Source of the DNA: Caryophanales bacterium UBA1744
GTDB lineage: Bacteria > Bacillota_I > Bacilli_A > RFN20 > CAG-826
Direction: 5' to 3'
DNA: 17,612 bases
Assembly (NCBI GenBank): GCA_002314915.1
Contig: DCHU01000007.1
Span: 1-17,612 of the forward strand
Shown: positions 1 to 7,989 of the stretch, piece by piece
Layout: each line of letters opens with the position of its first letter
How positions within the stretch are numbered: position 1 is the stretch's first letter
Position numbers and translations under genes: made by a program
Notes under the pieces: model-generated
What the model was told of the DNA's origin: nothing
The model's database searches: none
The model's input: only the letters and a program-made list of their open reading frames with translations

Positions 1-1673
1 TGAGTGTAGGCATGGGTGAATGTCATCGTGGCGCCGACTCTCAAGATGGCTGCTCCATCGATCGTGAAACTTACTGCCCTATCGCTATCATCGCGTGATA
101 CAGGGCTGCAGTCACGGTATGTTGAACCCACTAACAATTGGAGATTTGAGACTGTTGCGGTACGGATTTTGCCACTTGGGAGGATCCACTGGACCTTCTC
201 GCCGTTTCTGATTGTACCAGCCTTGAGCGTTGCCGTGATTGTCGTCGTTCCATCATCAAGAGATGTAGCGGTTTTCGTGACGTTGAGGCTCAACGGGGCC
301 AACTCCGTTTCCGACATACGTGACATTGCACTTGTATCGAGCGTTTTAGCGTCACATTTTGTGCACTTGTAATAGCCTGATGAACCAGTTCCCTCTACAC
401 AGTCATAGACTGGTTCCACATAAGCGAGATTATGCTCGCCATAGCTTAGGTAATTGAATTCAGCCCAAGAATTTCCCATATGAGTGAGGATGTTCACATA
501 AGCGACGTAATTATCGTCGTTTTCGAGTCCTTCTTCTTTCAAGAATGCTTTTGCATCCTCTTCAGACAAATTCTTAAGACTATACGTAGCCATCAATTCA
601 ATGCAATCACCCGAGGTAACTATAATGTCATAGGCCGAATACGATGAGTCAATCGCAGGGATTGGACAGGTTATGTACCAAGGGGCCACATCATAGGACG
701 CACGTAATTTGCCCGCGGTGTCTCCTGTTGGATTCTGAGTTATCTCATTGGAGTTAGCAAAGACTGGTTCGCCATCTTCCCATGTGTTATTGGTGTTGAA
801 CATGCCACATTCGCAATATCTTGCGTAAAGATCACCATGATTTGGGTTTGCATTCGCGACCGGGCAATCGTAGTTTTCGATGGTGAATGAGTGTTTGTTG
901 AGTCCCGAAACGTATCCGCAATCGCATTTGAAGTAATGGCCAGATGCCATATTTTCAGTCTTGGTAAAGGCTGTCAAAACGTGTTCAGCTGTATCTTTTT
1001 TGTCTCCACACTTTGAACATTCGTGGGAGTGTGATTCTGATGTGTATGACCACGATTCAGAATATGAGTGTCCCGTTGCAGGGATTGTCTCTTTTTCTTC
1101 TTTTCCGCAGGTTGAGCAAGTTCTAGTCTTTTCTCCTGCCACAAGGCACTGAGCCTCTATTGTTGCCCAATCACCAAAGGTGTGACCTTTTGCAGGGATT
1201 GACTCGATGTCTTTATCGCCGCATGGGCATTCTCTATATTTAGAGCCTGTTTCTTCGCAGGTTGCTTCTTTAGTTACTTTCCACTCACCGTATTGGTGTT
1301 CGGATGTCTTTGCGATTGTGTCTGTCTCTTTTTCGCCACATGGACAGGTTCTTTCCTTCTTGCCCTCTTCAGTGTGGGTTGGCGCCTTAGTTTCTACCCA
1401 CTCGGACCATTCGTGTGCACTTGTCTTGCTGACTGGTCTAGTCTCTTTCTCTCCGCATTCGCAGGTTCTTGTCTCTTCGCCCTCTTCTGTGTGGGTTGCT
1501 GTCTTTGTGACTGCCCATTCACCGTATGAGTGAACGTGAGCAGCGGAAGATTCAGCTGTTTCGGATGTTGATGCAGGTTCTGATGACTCTGCCGGGGTGT
1601 TTGGTTTCTTGCCGCATGCGGTCAATCCCATGAGGATGGCTGCACCGACTAGAAGCATATTCTTATTCTTCAT
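1..1673 (-). CDS. Large Cys-knuckle repeat lipoprotein (C-terminus beyond window)
   Basis: Open reading frame of at least 557 codons that runs off the left edge, so the C-terminus is missing. It starts at an ATG at 1673, preceded by a GGGAAAGGAA-type ribosome site. A lipoprotein signal ends in the lipobox LTAC, with the lipidated Cys at residue 20, followed by a Ser/Thr/Glu/Pro stalk. Residues about 48-200 hold four repeats of about 38 residues with the pattern H-x-(Y/W/F)-(G/S)-(E/D)-W ... G-x(3-4)-R-x-C-x(1-2)-C-G, and degenerate C-x-C or C-x-x-C copies follow (for example KCDCG, YCECG, KCTKC). The knuckles look like metal-binding or disulphide pairs, but this is inference. The visible end resembles Ig-like beta modules (ATMTFTHAYT). 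It is probably an extracytoplasmic surface protein in its own transcription unit, because a terminator lies between it and the upstream gene. No specific function is recognised. Confidence 0.85.
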   Translation of the reverse strand, partial: MKNKNMLLVGAAILMGLTACGKKPNTPAESSEPASTSETAESSAAHVHSYGEWAVTKTATHTEEGEETRTCECGEKETRPVSKTSAHEWSEWVETKAPTHTEEGKKERTCPCGEKETDTIAKTSEHQYGEWKVTKEATCEETGSKYRECPCGDKDIESIPAKGHTFGDWATIEAQCLVAGEKTRTCSTCGKEEKETIPATGHSYSESWSYTSESHSHECSKCGDKKDTAEHVLTAFTKTENMASGHYFKCDCGYVSGLNKHSFTIENYDCPVANANPNHGDLYARYCECGMFNTNNTWEDGEPVFANSNEITQNPTGDTAGKLRASYDVAPWYITCPIPAIDSSYSAYDIIVTSGDCIELMATYSLKNLSEEDAKAFLKEEGLENDDNYVAYVNILTHMGNSWAEFNYLSYGEHNLAYVEPVYDCVEGTGSSGYYKCTKCDAKTLDTSAMSRMSETELAPLSLNVTKTATSLDDGTTTITATLKAGTIRNGEKVQWILPSGKIRTATVSNLQLLVGSTYRDCSPVSRDDSDRAVSFTIDGAAILRVGATMTFTHAYT

Positions 1674-1872
1674 ATCCGTATTCCTTTCCCTTTCTATTTT
1701 GAAATCTCGCATAGTTTAATCCTGTTCTGCTTTTTAAAAAACATACAAAAGGGTGATATTTCAAAATATGAGACACATTTATGAAAATCGTCTTTCCCAG
1801 ATTGTTTCCGTTGTGTTTTGTGTCATTCCTCATCTAAATGGGAGACTCTCAGCATTTTGCGGATATTCCCGT

Positions 1873-1901
1873 AAGAAAAGGACAGCGATTGCTCACTGCC
1901 C
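1873..1901 (-). terminator. Rho-independent terminator of GH3 operon 2
   Basis: Read on the minus strand, an 8-bp stem (GGGCAGTG / CGCTGTCC, with G-U pairs) and a 6-nt loop are followed by TTTTCTT. It begins 18 nt after the stop codon at 1919, so it ends the GH3/four-helix protein operon and separates it from the lipoprotein gene. Confidence 0.8.
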
Positions 1902-1918
1902 TTGACTGTTTTGTTTTT

Positions 1919-2320
1919 TTACTCTGCTTTCTTATCGCATCTCATGACTGAGGCAGCGACTGTTAAGCCGACTGCTAGGATGATGAAGACGATGAAGATG
2001 AAGAAGAGAGGTGTGACCGCGCCGAGGCCCTGCTGTGGGTCGACGATTGTGTCCATGTTGTTGTCGATCTCACCACGGAGGAAGATTCCGAGGGAAACGA
2101 GATAGAGAACGTATGCGACTGCATTGACTGGTCTGACCTTGAATAACTGAGCTGCAGCAAATGCGACGATGCCCAAGATGTTGAGGATGATGATCCAAGG
2201 TGTGAAGGAATAGGAATTGATTCCGATGTAGACGAAGCTAGCGATGAGTGCGAGCACTGCTCCTGCTAAGCCGAGATAGAATCCTAAGGTCTTGTTCTTT
2301 AATGTCTCTTTGATGTTCAT
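1919..2320 (-). CDS. Small four-helix membrane protein, GH3 operon partner
   Basis: A 133-residue protein with four hydrophobic segments at about residues 13-33, 40-60, 65-84 and 100-126. Lys-rich ends (MNIKETLKNK and CDKKAE) predict both termini inside the cell. No family is recognised and no catalytic motif is visible. The start is fixed by a TAAGGAGG ribosome site 8 nt before the ATG, and the TAA of that site is the stop codon of the upstream GH3 gene. The two genes are therefore 13 nt apart and likely translationally coupled, which suggests a helper or membrane partner for the GH3 enzyme (inference). Confidence 0.85.
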   Translation of the reverse strand: MNIKETLKNKTLGFYLGLAGAVLALIASFVYIGINSYSFTPWIIILNILGIVAFAAAQLFKVRPVNAVAYVLYLVSLGIFLRGEIDNNMDTIVDPQQGLGAVTPLFFIFIVFIILAVGLTVAASVMRCDKKAE

Positions 2321-2333
2321 TGTTCAAACCTCC

Positions 2334-5300
2334 TTAGTCTTCCTTTCTGTTGAGGATGCAAGCTGTTGCATATAATGCAAGTGCAGCACCTGAGATGACG
2401 CCGATTGAGATTGTTGATCCCTTGAGTGCCTTCTGCCAGACAGGTGTGATTGATACGACTTTGTCAGCGGATGATAAGCCGTTGATTGCGGTTGAGTTGA
2501 CGTAAGCATAGAGGAAGTTGTGACAGCTTGTTCTCAAGTTGTTCTGGAGCTTGTAGTCCTCTTTTGCCCAATCCTGGATTTTGGATACGAGCCAGTCACC
2601 TGATGATAACCATGTGTCATTTCCTGCTTCAACGCCGATTGAGACGTCCATCCAGTTTCTGTTTGCCATGACTGCGTCTGTGTGAGCGACGCCTGTGAAG
2701 CCCCACTCGTTACGCAAGACGTTTGTTAAGAGTCCTTTGTGAGCGCCTGCCCATCTTGTGCCGATACGGTTGAATGATGTCATGACGGCTGTTGCGCCAC
2801 CATCTTCGACTGCGTACTGGAATGGCTTTAAGTAGATTTCTCTTATTGACTGCTCAGGAGCGAATGTCGCGACTGACTGTCTGTATGTTTCGAAGTCGTT
2901 TAATGCGAAGTGCTTGATGTAACAGCATAAGCCCTTCTTCTGTGCTGCTTCGACTTCTTTTGCAGCGCACTTTCCTGAAAGGAGTCCGTCTTCTGAATAG
3001 TATTCGAAGTTACGGCCTGAATATGGGGTTCTGTGGATGTTCATAGCTGGGCCATACCAACCAGAGACTTTGCCCTTGTCGATACGGAGAGCGTCTTCAC
3101 CCATGGATTTACCGATGTTCTCGAGGATTTCGAGGTTGAAGGTTGCAGCCATAACAGGCTCTGATGTGTAAGCGACAGTTGATGAGCCTGCATACTGGCC
3201 TTTGATTCCCTGAGGTCCGTCTGCCTGGATTGTTGCAGGGAGGTTGATTGAGTCGATCTGCTGCGTGCCGTAGCCTGAGTGACCGACGATTTCAGCGATT
3301 TCGTTCCAGCTCAATTGATTGAGGAGTGATTCCCATGCTGGATCATCATAGTCAAGGCCGTGCATCATGACGATTGAGTATGCAGTATCTTTTGAATCGG
3401 TTGTGATCTGCTGGTAGTTCTCTTTGTCTGTCTTGTAGTTGAACTGTAAGCCATTGATGATCTTGTCGTTTGCGGATAATACGTCATATGACTTTGGATA
3501 TGTGCCCTTCCAGTCGTTACGTGAGAGGTATGTGACACCATTATCCATATAGTGGTTCAAGTCTGCATCGTCAAACTGGTTGGTGATCTTATTACCGACG
3601 TTTGCTTCAGAGTATGCATACTTTGTAGCATCCAACTGTGAAACGTTGTATTTGTAGACCTTGTTTGTGTCGCCGGCTGAATCCATACCTGTTGCACCTT
3701 TTGTTGCGAGGATGTTGTTCAAGGCATCGTGTGCGTTTTCACCGACTGCGAGGTAGTAGTTTCCTGCTTCCTGGATATATGTCTTGTTGACCTTTGAGTC
3801 ATAGGTAGCCATTTCCTTGCCTTCGACAACGACTTTGACTTCTTCTGACTTGCCTGGCTCGACGATTGCGGTCTTGCCGAATCCCACCAACTGGACTGCT
3901 GCCTTCTCTATTCCGTTAGTCCTATCGAAATCGGTGTATGGCTGCTGACCATAGACCTGAACTGTTGACTTTCCAGCGGTGTCGCCTGTATTGGTGACTT
4001 TGACTGTTAAGGTGTATTCGTCCTTAGCTGCGTCATATGCGGTCTTAGTTAATTCCTGTTTGAATGTTGTGTAGGATAAGCCATAACCGAATGGGTAATT
4101 GACCTCCTGCTGATAGTTCCAGTTGCCGCTTGATGCATAGCATCCTGTTGCAGCTGAAGCGTTGCCCTGATTGAGGATAAGGTCTTCATAACGGGTTTCA
4201 TAATACTTGTAACCGACATAGATGCCTTCTTCTTCGACCATGTAGTGAATTGCATATCTAACTTTGGTCAAGTCGCCTGGGGCACCGTCGATTTCGATTC
4301 CGTTGATCTTTCCGTTGTATTTGCCGTCTTCCTTGTCTGCGTTTGCCCAGTTGTAAGCGCCGAAGTTCTCCATGGCTGGTGCAGAGAGTGAAGATGCTGA
4401 ATATGTGTCTACGAACTTACCGGATGGGTTGATGTCACCTGTAAGGATCTTTGCAACTGAGTTAAGACCATACTGGCCAGGGCCACCGATCCATAAGCAA
4501 GCGTCGATCTTGTACTCTGCGTTGTTGAGCCAGTTAAGGGCCATTGCGTTTGAAGAGTTGATGAGGACGACGATTTTGCCGAATCCCTGTTTTGCAACAT
4601 AGGATAAGAGCTCTTTTTCTGCGTCCTGTAGTTCAAAGTATGACTTACCATCTGTGAATTCGCCCTTTGCAAGGTCGCATCCCTCGCCGCCTGAACGTCC
4701 GATTGTGACGATTGCGACATCTTTGTAACCGGTGTAGCTGACGCCTGATGCCTCAACTTCTGATACAGGTACTTCTGCGATTCTTGTTGCATTTGGAACT
4801 GCTTCGAATTCGGTAAACATACCTGGTGTTGAGCGGTTTGTCTTGGCCTCTTTCATCTCAGCGACTTTTGCTGAATACCAATCGAGCATTGGGTCATTGA
4901 CGCTGAAGCCTGCTGCTTTGAGGGCTTTTGACATCGTTGCAGCGTTTGCAGTGTCGACCTGACCTGAGCCAGTTCCGCCGTAGATGACGTCTGCGGATGA
5001 ACGTCCGAAGCATGTGATGCCCGCTCCTTTTGATAATGGGAGCGCTTTTGATTTGTTCTCGACGAGGACAGTTCCTTCGCCCTGGATCTGCTCACAGAGT
5101 TCGACCTGCCACTTTGTAAGTGCATCACCGTCGAGTGTGCCGTCAGCCTTTAAGTAGTCTGACTTGTAATAGTTGGTGTCGGTGTCTCCACCTTCGCCTT
5201 TGACGATTTTGGATGTTGCGATGCCGAGCTCTTTGTTGATCATCGAAGCGTATGAATTAGCGACGCTTGTGCCGACGATCATAAGAGTGAGGGCTGTCGA

Positions 5301-5348
5301 GAATACACCCGCAAGAATGCCAAAAGGCTTTTGTTTCTTGAGAATCAT
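2334..5348 (-). CDS. Glycoside hydrolase family 3, inverted domains, doubly membrane-anchored (GH3-A)
   Basis: A 1004-residue GH3 enzyme, a likely exo-beta-glycosidase. Domain order is reversed relative to classical GH3: the alpha/beta-sandwich domain comes first (residues about 80-330; ADVIYGGTGSGQV, GDINPSG), then the fibronectin-III-like domain (about 415-545; FGYGLSYTTF), then the TIM barrel (about 665-915). Catalytic residues expected from the family are present: nucleophile Asp891 (in AHTDAV), acid/base Glu222 (in GGEGCD), and sugar-binding Asp710 (ADGPQG), Arg779, Lys812 and His813. Hydrophobic helices at about 10-33 and 976-998, flanked by basic residues, predict a large outside loop tethered at both ends. 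Inverted GH3 enzymes are known in rumen and gut bacteria such as Ruminococcus albus. AAGGAGGAGA precedes the ATG. It is the first gene of a two-gene operon with the four-helix protein. Substrate is unknown. Confidence 0.95.
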   Translation of the reverse strand: MILKKQKPFGILAGVFSTALTLMIVGTSVANSYASMINKELGIATSKIVKGEGGDTDTNYYKSDYLKADGTLDGDALTKWQVELCEQIQGEGTVLVENKSKALPLSKGAGITCFGRSSADVIYGGTGSGQVDTANAATMSKALKAAGFSVNDPMLDWYSAKVAEMKEAKTNRSTPGMFTEFEAVPNATRIAEVPVSEVEASGVSYTGYKDVAIVTIGRSGGEGCDLAKGEFTDGKSYFELQDAEKELLSYVAKQGFGKIVVLINSSNAMALNWLNNAEYKIDACLWIGGPGQYGLNSVAKILTGDINPSGKFVDTYSASSLSAPAMENFGAYNWANADKEDGKYNGKINGIEIDGAPGDLTKVRYAIHYMVEEEGIYVGYKYYETRYEDLILNQGNASAATGCYASSGNWNYQQEVNYPFGYGLSYTTFKQELTKTAYDAAKDEYTLTVKVTNTGDTAGKSTVQVYGQQPYTDFDRTNGIEKAAVQLVGFGKTAIVEPGKSEEVKVVVEGKEMATYDSKVNKTYIQEAGNYYLAVGENAHDALNNILATKGATGMDSAGDTNKVYKYNVSQLDATKYAYSEANVGNKITNQFDDADLNHYMDNGVTYLSRNDWKGTYPKSYDVLSANDKIINGLQFNYKTDKENYQQITTDSKDTAYSIVMMHGLDYDDPAWESLLNQLSWNEIAEIVGHSGYGTQQIDSINLPATIQADGPQGIKGQYAGSSTVAYTSEPVMAATFNLEILENIGKSMGEDALRIDKGKVSGWYGPAMNIHRTPYSGRNFEYYSEDGLLSGKCAAKEVEAAQKKGLCCYIKHFALNDFETYRQSVATFAPEQSIREIYLKPFQYAVEDGGATAVMTSFNRIGTRWAGAHKGLLTNVLRNEWGFTGVAHTDAVMANRNWMDVSIGVEAGNDTWLSSGDWLVSKIQDWAKEDYKLQNNLRTSCHNFLYAYVNSTAINGLSSADKVVSITPVWQKALKGSTISIGVISGAALALYATACILNRKED

Positions 5349-5373
5349 TACGATTTCTCCTCCTTAAATTTTT

Positions 5374-5394
5374 AACCGAGAAAACCTCTCAGTT
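5374..5394 (-). promoter_or_regulatory. Leader hairpin just upstream of the GH3-A ribosome site
   Basis: On the minus strand AACTGAGA and TCTCGGTT form an 8-bp stem (one G-U) around a 5-nt loop. It ends 8 nt before the AAGGAGGAGA ribosome site at 5356-5365. It has no U-tract, so it is not an ordinary terminator; it may be an mRNA stabiliser or a translation-control element. A TATAGT box at 5404-5409 could be the -10 of the GH3-A promoter, but no -35 is visible. Confidence 0.4.
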
Positions 5395-5410
5395 GTTGGC
5401 ATCACTATAC

Positions 5411-5457
5411 AAAAAGAAAAAGCAATGTTTCTCGTTTCGTGAGAGTTTTGCATTGCT
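5411..5457 (-). terminator. Rho-independent terminator after the histidine kinase
   Basis: On the minus strand AGCAATG and CATTGCT form a 7-bp stem, with an inner TCTC/GAGA pairing, followed by TTTTCTTTTT. It starts 17 nt after the kinase stop codon and separates the two-component operon from GH3-A. Basal GH3-A transcription therefore probably needs its own promoter or read-through. Confidence 0.8.
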
Positions 5458-5473
5458 ATATGAGAGATTGGAA

Positions 5474-6769
5474 TTAGGCGATTTGAGCCTCTTTTTTGGC
5501 TAACGGAAGGAGGATTGAGATAGTAAAGATGTTATCTTTGTGATCGAATACGACACTTCCATCATACTTCTCGATGATATAGCGGATGGATTTTGTTCCG
5601 AAACCGTGGAATTTGAGGTCTTTGTTGGATTTAGGCATGCCATCGCTGCCCATCTTGACGTCTTTAGAGCAGTAATTGTAGATGATTATCTTTCCGGTTT
5701 CGTTCTGTTTCTGCATGTTTATCGATATCATTCGTTTATCGGCATCTTCTTCTTTAGAGGCTTCGATTGCATTGTCGAGGGCGTTCTCGAACAGGGAATA
5801 GACATCGCTTTGCTCCATGGCATCGACGATTGTGGAGTCGATGATGTATGAGATATCTATGTTATTGGCGTTGCATAACAGGAGTTTCTCGGATAAAACC
5901 ACATTTAAAGAAGCGTTTCCGGTCTCAGGAGCGGAATCGTAGAAGTTTATGTTATCTTGCACTTCTTTGATGAATCCGGCGTCCAGATTGCCTGTTTTGC
6001 CTCTTTCATTAATGAAATACCTGAGGTCATGGCATTTCATATTGATGATGTCCATCGTCTCTTTCATCTTAGCCTGTCTCGTCTTTTCCTGAGCGAGGAG
6101 TTTTTCGATCATCTTGTTCTCTTCCTCGATGTTGCTGTTCTTGACGGACATGAACTGGAGGACGAGGACAAGAGCGCATGACACGGCGGTGAAAAGAGCA
6201 ATTATCTCTTTGTCATCGAGTATGCCGAGGTTGGAGATGAAGTTCTTGGAGAAGACAACAAATAACGTTGCAATAGCAAGGGCATAGCAGGTAACGCTTT
6301 TGAGGTGGAAATGCTTGCTCTTTGAGTAGTTGCGGACAACCAAGAAATAAGAGGATACGTATATTGCGATGAAGGCCGAGCCTGAAATGACATAGTAGAG
6401 TATGTTATCTCCTCTAGAAGGGAGGCCCGCAATTCTGACCAGAAGGTCACCGACGTTGAACGAGAGGTTCTGGATGGCATAAGCGACAAAGCATATGAAT
6501 AATGTTTTTGTGAATTGGGTGGCAAGGCAGAAGGATGTCAGGGCGATTGACCACATGAACATGAACAGGACTCTTATGAATATGTTGCCCATCGTCGGAT
6601 GGAACCAGCATATCAAAAGATACAAAAGAGTGCCTATTGTTACCCTAACCCAGAAGTACGGCCTCTTCTTCTGACCGATGAAGAACATGAACTCAGCGAG
6701 GATGATCTGGACCGCAAAGTACATGTGGATAGGTATGCTGTTTGTGAAGAATGATGCTATCGCACTCAT
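5474..6769 (-). CDS. Agr-type sensor histidine kinase (GHKL)
   Basis: A 431-residue sensor kinase. The first half holds about six membrane helices. A coiled linker at about 210-240 is followed by the phospho-acceptor motif KCHDLRYF (His247), the N-box LFENALDNAIEA (Asn329, Asp332, Asn333) and the G-box HGFGTKSI (about 388-395). This layout is typical of the AgrC/ComD/HPK10 group that senses peptides or other extracellular signals. A TTG at 6784 would open the frame five codons earlier, but the GGAGG there sits 8 nt before the ATG at 6769, so that ATG is taken as the start. It lies 1 nt after the stop codon of the response regulator, so the pair is translationally coupled. No AgrB or AgrD-like signal gene is visible here. 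Confidence 0.93.
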   Translation of the reverse strand: MSAIASFFTNSIPIHMYFAVQIILAEFMFFIGQKKRPYFWVRVTIGTLLYLLICWFHPTMGNIFIRVLFMFMWSIALTSFCLATQFTKTLFICFVAYAIQNLSFNVGDLLVRIAGLPSRGDNILYYVISGSAFIAIYVSSYFLVVRNYSKSKHFHLKSVTCYALAIATLFVVFSKNFISNLGILDDKEIIALFTAVSCALVLVLQFMSVKNSNIEEENKMIEKLLAQEKTRQAKMKETMDIINMKCHDLRYFINERGKTGNLDAGFIKEVQDNINFYDSAPETGNASLNVVLSEKLLLCNANNIDISYIIDSTIVDAMEQSDVYSLFENALDNAIEASKEEDADKRMISINMQKQNETGKIIIYNYCSKDVKMGSDGMPKSNKDLKFHGFGTKSIRYIIEKYDGSVVFDHKDNIFTISILLPLAKKEAQIA

Positions 6770-6770
6770 A

Positions 6771-7466
6771 TTAAATGCCTCCAAAATGCCTGTTCATCGT
6801 CTCTATGAATTCCTTTTTCTTGGAACGGGAAATAGGTAGCAGGTCTCTACCGATGTATAAGTCATTACCCGATATTTTCGTGATATGGTTCAGGTTCACG
6901 ATGAACGAGTTTGAACACCTTGCGAATTTCGATTGGACCAATTTCGCCTCTATGTCTTTCAGTGAGCGTTTAACCCTTATGGCTTTATCTTTGGTGTGGA
7001 CGATTATGTATTGGTTGGATCCCTCAATGTATAAGATGTCTTTGTCGATGACCACCAGCGTCTCTCCTTCTGACCTCAAAAGTATCTTCCGGTCGACGGG
7101 CAGGTTTTTGTAGGCTTTCATCATCTTCAATGAGAACGGGAAATAATTAACAGGTTTAACCATGAAGTCCAAGGCGTTTACCTCGTACCCGTTTATCGCA
7201 TACTGAGCCATGACGGTAACAAATATGATGCCGACGTTAGAGTTCTCGAGCCTTATTCTCTTTGCGAGTTCAAGTCCGGTCATTCCCGGCATTTCTATGT
7301 CTAAGAGAAGCAATGAGTACTGATCATCAAAAGAGGACAAGAAATCTACTGGGTTCTCGAATACGTCTATCTCCCAGGTGATATCGTTCTCTTTTGCAAA
7401 GCGGGTGAGATAAGAGAGAAGTGTTTTCCTCTGCTCTAACTCATCGTCCACTACGGCGATTCTCAT
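6771..7466 (-). CDS. LytTR-family response regulator
   Basis: A 231-residue transcription regulator of the AgrA/ComE type. The receiver domain (residues 1-120) has the acidic pocket Asp7-Asp8, phospho-acceptor Asp56 in LLLDIEMPG, Thr84 and Lys104. The C-terminal half (about 130-229) is a LytTR DNA-binding domain (FARCSNSFIVNL and similar). Proteins of this type bind pairs of short direct repeats and are phosphorylated by the partner kinase, which is encoded 1 nt downstream. The start MRIAVVDDE is the natural receiver-domain start. No ribosome site precedes it, and a perfect TATAAT lies 15 nt upstream, so the transcript probably has only about 8 nt of leader. Likely targets are unknown; GH3-A just downstream is a candidate (inference). 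Confidence 0.93.
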   Translation of the reverse strand: MRIAVVDDELEQRKTLLSYLTRFAKENDITWEIDVFENPVDFLSSFDDQYSLLLLDIEMPGMTGLELAKRIRLENSNVGIIFVTVMAQYAINGYEVNALDFMVKPVNYFPFSLKMMKAYKNLPVDRKILLRSEGETLVVIDKDILYIEGSNQYIIVHTKDKAIRVKRSLKDIEAKLVQSKFARCSNSFIVNLNHITKISGNDLYIGRDLLPISRSKKKEFIETMNRHFGGI

Positions 7467-7481
7467 AATGTATACGCATTA

Positions 7482-7500
7482 ATTATAAACTTTGCAAAGT
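7482..7500 (-). promoter_or_regulatory. Promoter -10 box and adjoining perfect palindrome of the two-component operon
   Basis: The minus strand carries a consensus TATAAT (7482-7487). Directly upstream of it is the perfect 12-bp palindrome ACTTTGCAAAGT (7489-7500), which occupies the spacer where a -35/-10 pair would be bridged. The -35 is weak (TTTTCT). A palindrome in this position is a classical operator location for a dimeric regulator. Confidence 0.5.
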
Positions 7501-7504
7501 GTTT

Positions 7505-7532
7505 AGAAAAGGCAGGCTCTAACGTCCTGCCT
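7505..7532 (-). terminator. Rho-independent terminator overlapping the DUF1810 stop codon
   Basis: On the minus strand AGGCAGG and CCTGCCT form a 7-bp stem with a 9-nt loop, followed by TTTTCT. The 5' arm and the TAG stop lie inside the coding end, so the last codons double as terminator stem. Confidence 0.8.
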
Positions 7533-7944
7533 GGTCTTTTAATATGCCGATGGTTAAATCGTCTTTAACGCCGTTATAGAACTTATCTAGTGTTTGTTTA
7601 ACAACCAGGTTATCCGTTGCCTCTATGAATAGGGTTAATGATGACCTAAGTTTCATTGAGTCTGTGTAGCCCATCACTTTTGCTGGGTTGTTCTCTTCTA
7701 GGGATAGCAATGCGTTGCAGCACTCAAGGTATCTTTCTCTCAGGGTGTCGTTGTTCCAATACTCTTTAGCCTCTTCTAATGATTGAATTGAAAAGATTTC
7801 GCATTCTATGGAATAACCGAGCCCATCTATCTGGGGGAATATATACCAGATCCAATGGGATTCTTTCTTTCCGTTCTTCAGTTCTTTGATGGCGATTTGG
7901 TAATTTACTTTTTGAGCTTTGAGGAATCTAGTTAAATCATACAT
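7519..7944 (-). CDS. DUF1810 family protein
   Basis: A 141-residue soluble protein matching the DUF1810 family by its MYDLTRFLKAQ start, the GKKESHWIWYIFPQIDGLG signature (about residues 25-43) and DSMKLRSSLTLF towards the end. The family is widespread and its molecular function is not established; no enzyme activity is claimed. The frame is open for ten more codons to an ATG at 7974, but that ATG lies inside the terminator hairpin of the upstream lipoprotein gene. Family starts also begin at MYDL, so 7944 is chosen. A perfect TATAAT ends 6 nt before this ATG and there is no ribosome site, which implies a leaderless message. It appears to be a single-gene unit. Confidence 0.9.
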   Translation of the reverse strand: MYDLTRFLKAQKVNYQIAIKELKNGKKESHWIWYIFPQIDGLGYSIECEIFSIQSLEEAKEYWNNDTLRERYLECCNALLSLEENNPAKVMGYTDSMKLRSSLTLFIEATDNLVVKQTLDKFYNGVKDDLTIGILKDQAGR

Positions 7945-7945
7945 A

Positions 7946-7958
7946 CCTATATTATAGG
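7946..7958 (-). promoter_or_regulatory. -10 box of a leaderless promoter (DUF1810), within a palindrome
   Basis: TATAAT at 7951-7956 (minus) is centred in the 13-bp palindrome CCTATAATATAGG. Six nucleotides separate it from the ATG at 7944, so transcription would begin at or next to the start codon. No convincing -35 is seen. Confidence 0.55.
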
Positions 7959-7960
7959 GC

Positions 7961-7986
7961 AAAAGAAAAGACATCTAGGATGCCTT
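7961..7986 (-). terminator. Rho-independent terminator after the small lipoprotein gene
   Basis: On the minus strand AAGGCATC and GATGTCTT pair (8 bp with one G-U, 3-nt loop) and run into TTCTTTT. It starts 3 nt after the stop codon at 7990. Confidence 0.75.
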
Positions 7987-7989
7987 GAC

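Noticed and set aside
1207..1533. Plus-strand frames opposite the lipoprotein Cys repeats
   Set aside because: Mirror frames of a repeated coding region; no ribosome site and no recognisable protein.
1663..1833. Minus-strand open frame of 56 codons overlapping the start of the large lipoprotein gene
   Set aside because: No ribosome site, AT-rich non-coding composition, and it overlaps the SD and start of a well-supported gene.
5374..5400. LytTR direct-repeat binding site upstream of GH3-A
   Set aside because: Only one partial half-site (TCGGTTAAA) is visible and no second copy at the usual spacing.
6770..6784. Upstream TTG start for the histidine kinase
   Set aside because: The GGAGG in this stretch is the ribosome site of the ATG at 6769, so these five codons are not translated.
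7945..7974. Ten extra N-terminal codons for the DUF1810 protein
   Set aside because: They lie in the upstream gene's terminator and across the TATAAT box; the family starts at MYDL.
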